Assembly (NCBI GenBank): GCA_015068445.1
Contig: SVKN01000020.1
Span: forward strand, 1-35,577
From: Oscillospiraceae bacterium
GTDB taxonomy: Bacteria; Bacillota; Clostridia; Oscillospirales; Butyricicoccaceae
Length of the DNA: 35,577 nt
Direction: 5' to 3'
Each line of letters opens with the position of its first letter. Positions within the stretch are counted from its first letter, which is position 1. The position numbers were made by a program, and so were the translations under genes. Shown here piece by piece: positions 35,026-35,577 of the stretch. The notes beneath the pieces are model-generated. The model saw only the letters and a program-made list of their open reading frames with translations. It was not told the DNA's origin and ran no database searches.

Positions 35026-35577
35026 ATGAAAAGAGTCTTGTCCATATTGCTTCTGCTGGCGCTGCTGCCCGCGGTCCCGGTCTTTGCGGAGGAGGTCCCG
35101 CTGGACGCGCCCTCGGCCATCCTCATGCACCCGTCGGGGCAGGTCCTGCTGGAAAAGAACGCCGACGAGCGCCGCGCCCCGGCGTCCGTCACCAAGGTGA
35201 TGACGCTGCTGCTGGTCATGGAGGCCATCGATGCGGGCGCTCTCGACTGGGACGAGATCGTCACCGGATCGGCCCACGCCGCCTCCATGGGCGGCAGCCA
35301 GATCTGGCTCAGGGAGGGGGAGACGTTCACCGTGCGCGACATGGTCAAATGCGTCGCCGTCGCCAGCGCCAACGACTGCTCCGTGGCCCTGGCCGAGCAT
35401 CTGGCGGGCAGCGAGGAGGCCTTCGTGGAGCGCATGAACCGGCGCGCCCGGGAGCTGGGGATGGAGAACACGACCTTCGTCAACGCCTGCGGGCTGGAAG
35501 CGCCCGGCCACTATACGACGGCCCGGGACGTCGCGCTCATGTCCTGCGCGCTGCTCAGGCACCCCGAAATCCTCGAT
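35026..35577 (+). CDS. D-alanyl-D-alanine carboxypeptidase, DacF/PBP5 family (partial, 3' end cut)
   Basis: The first 184 residues are present and run off the window in frame. A signal peptide (VLSILLLLALLPAVPVFA) precedes the peptidase S11 domain. Active-site motifs are SVTK (Ser and Lys of SxxK, near residue 54) and SAND (SxN, near 115); the KTG motif lies beyond the window. The enzyme trims the terminal D-Ala of peptidoglycan stem peptides outside the membrane, and DacF relatives act in sporulation or growth. The ATG at 35026 follows GGGAGG (35011-35016); an earlier ATG at 35021 stops after two codons. Confidence 0.93.
   Translation, partial: MKRVLSILLLLALLPAVPVFAEEVPLDAPSAILMHPSGQVLLEKNADERRAPASVTKVMTLLLVMEAIDAGALDWDEIVTGSAHAASMGGSQIWLREGETFTVRDMVKCVAVASANDCSVALAEHLAGSEEAFVERMNRRARELGMENTTFVNACGLEAPGHYTTARDVALMSCALLRHPEILD

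Overview
The window looks like chromosome from a high-GC, low-oxygen Firmicute, most likely a gut Clostridia of the Oscillospiraceae type. The evidence is a PolC-type replicative polymerase, the order pyrH-frr-uppS-cdsA-dxr-rseP-ispG-polC, an SLH-domain surface protein, strong -35/-10 promoters with 17-base spacers, and heavy G/C use at third codon positions. Taxonomy is inference; no rRNA or tRNA gene was seen.

Bases 1-13,830 are the conserved core. They hold the end of uvrB, uvrA, UMP kinase, ribosome recycling factor, undecaprenyl diphosphate synthase, CDP-diglyceride synthase, two MEP-pathway enzymes (Dxr, IspG), a site-2 protease and polC, closed by a strong terminator. Between frr and uppS lies a 0.3 kb non-coding block packed with hairpins and framed by a 24-base direct repeat.

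Bases 13,830-20,450 form an accessory block of visibly different codon use. It opens with two decayed, oppositely oriented gene remnants (creatininase-type and D-aminoacylase-type). A peptide/dipeptide ABC transporter follows: a lipoprotein binding protein broken by one in-frame TAA, two permeases, and a fused double ATPase. Codon use returns to the core type at about 20,505 with a two-gene operon (metal-dependent amidohydrolase and an intact creatininase-family enzyme).

Bases 22,159-25,730 lie on the minus strand: an OmpR-type response regulator with its histidine kinase, a small membrane DUF4342-like protein, and a pair made of a HdrB-like cysteine-rich protein and a GNAT acetyltransferase. 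A divergent promoter pair near 25,760-25,830 separates these from a secreted SLH/beta-helix protein.

Bases 27,298-31,650 are a tight five-gene operon with a near-consensus promoter: nitroreductase, SGNH hydrolase, fumarate-reductase-like flavoprotein, a stand-alone [2Fe-2S] protein and a cysteine-rich protein resembling the ATC-hydrolase family. It reads as an uncharacterised redox system and is the best candidate here for new biology.

Bases 31,651-34,910 (minus strand) carry an NfeD-stomatin-GNAT operon and the tRNA-modifying enzyme MtaB. The window ends inside a D-Ala-D-Ala carboxypeptidase gene.
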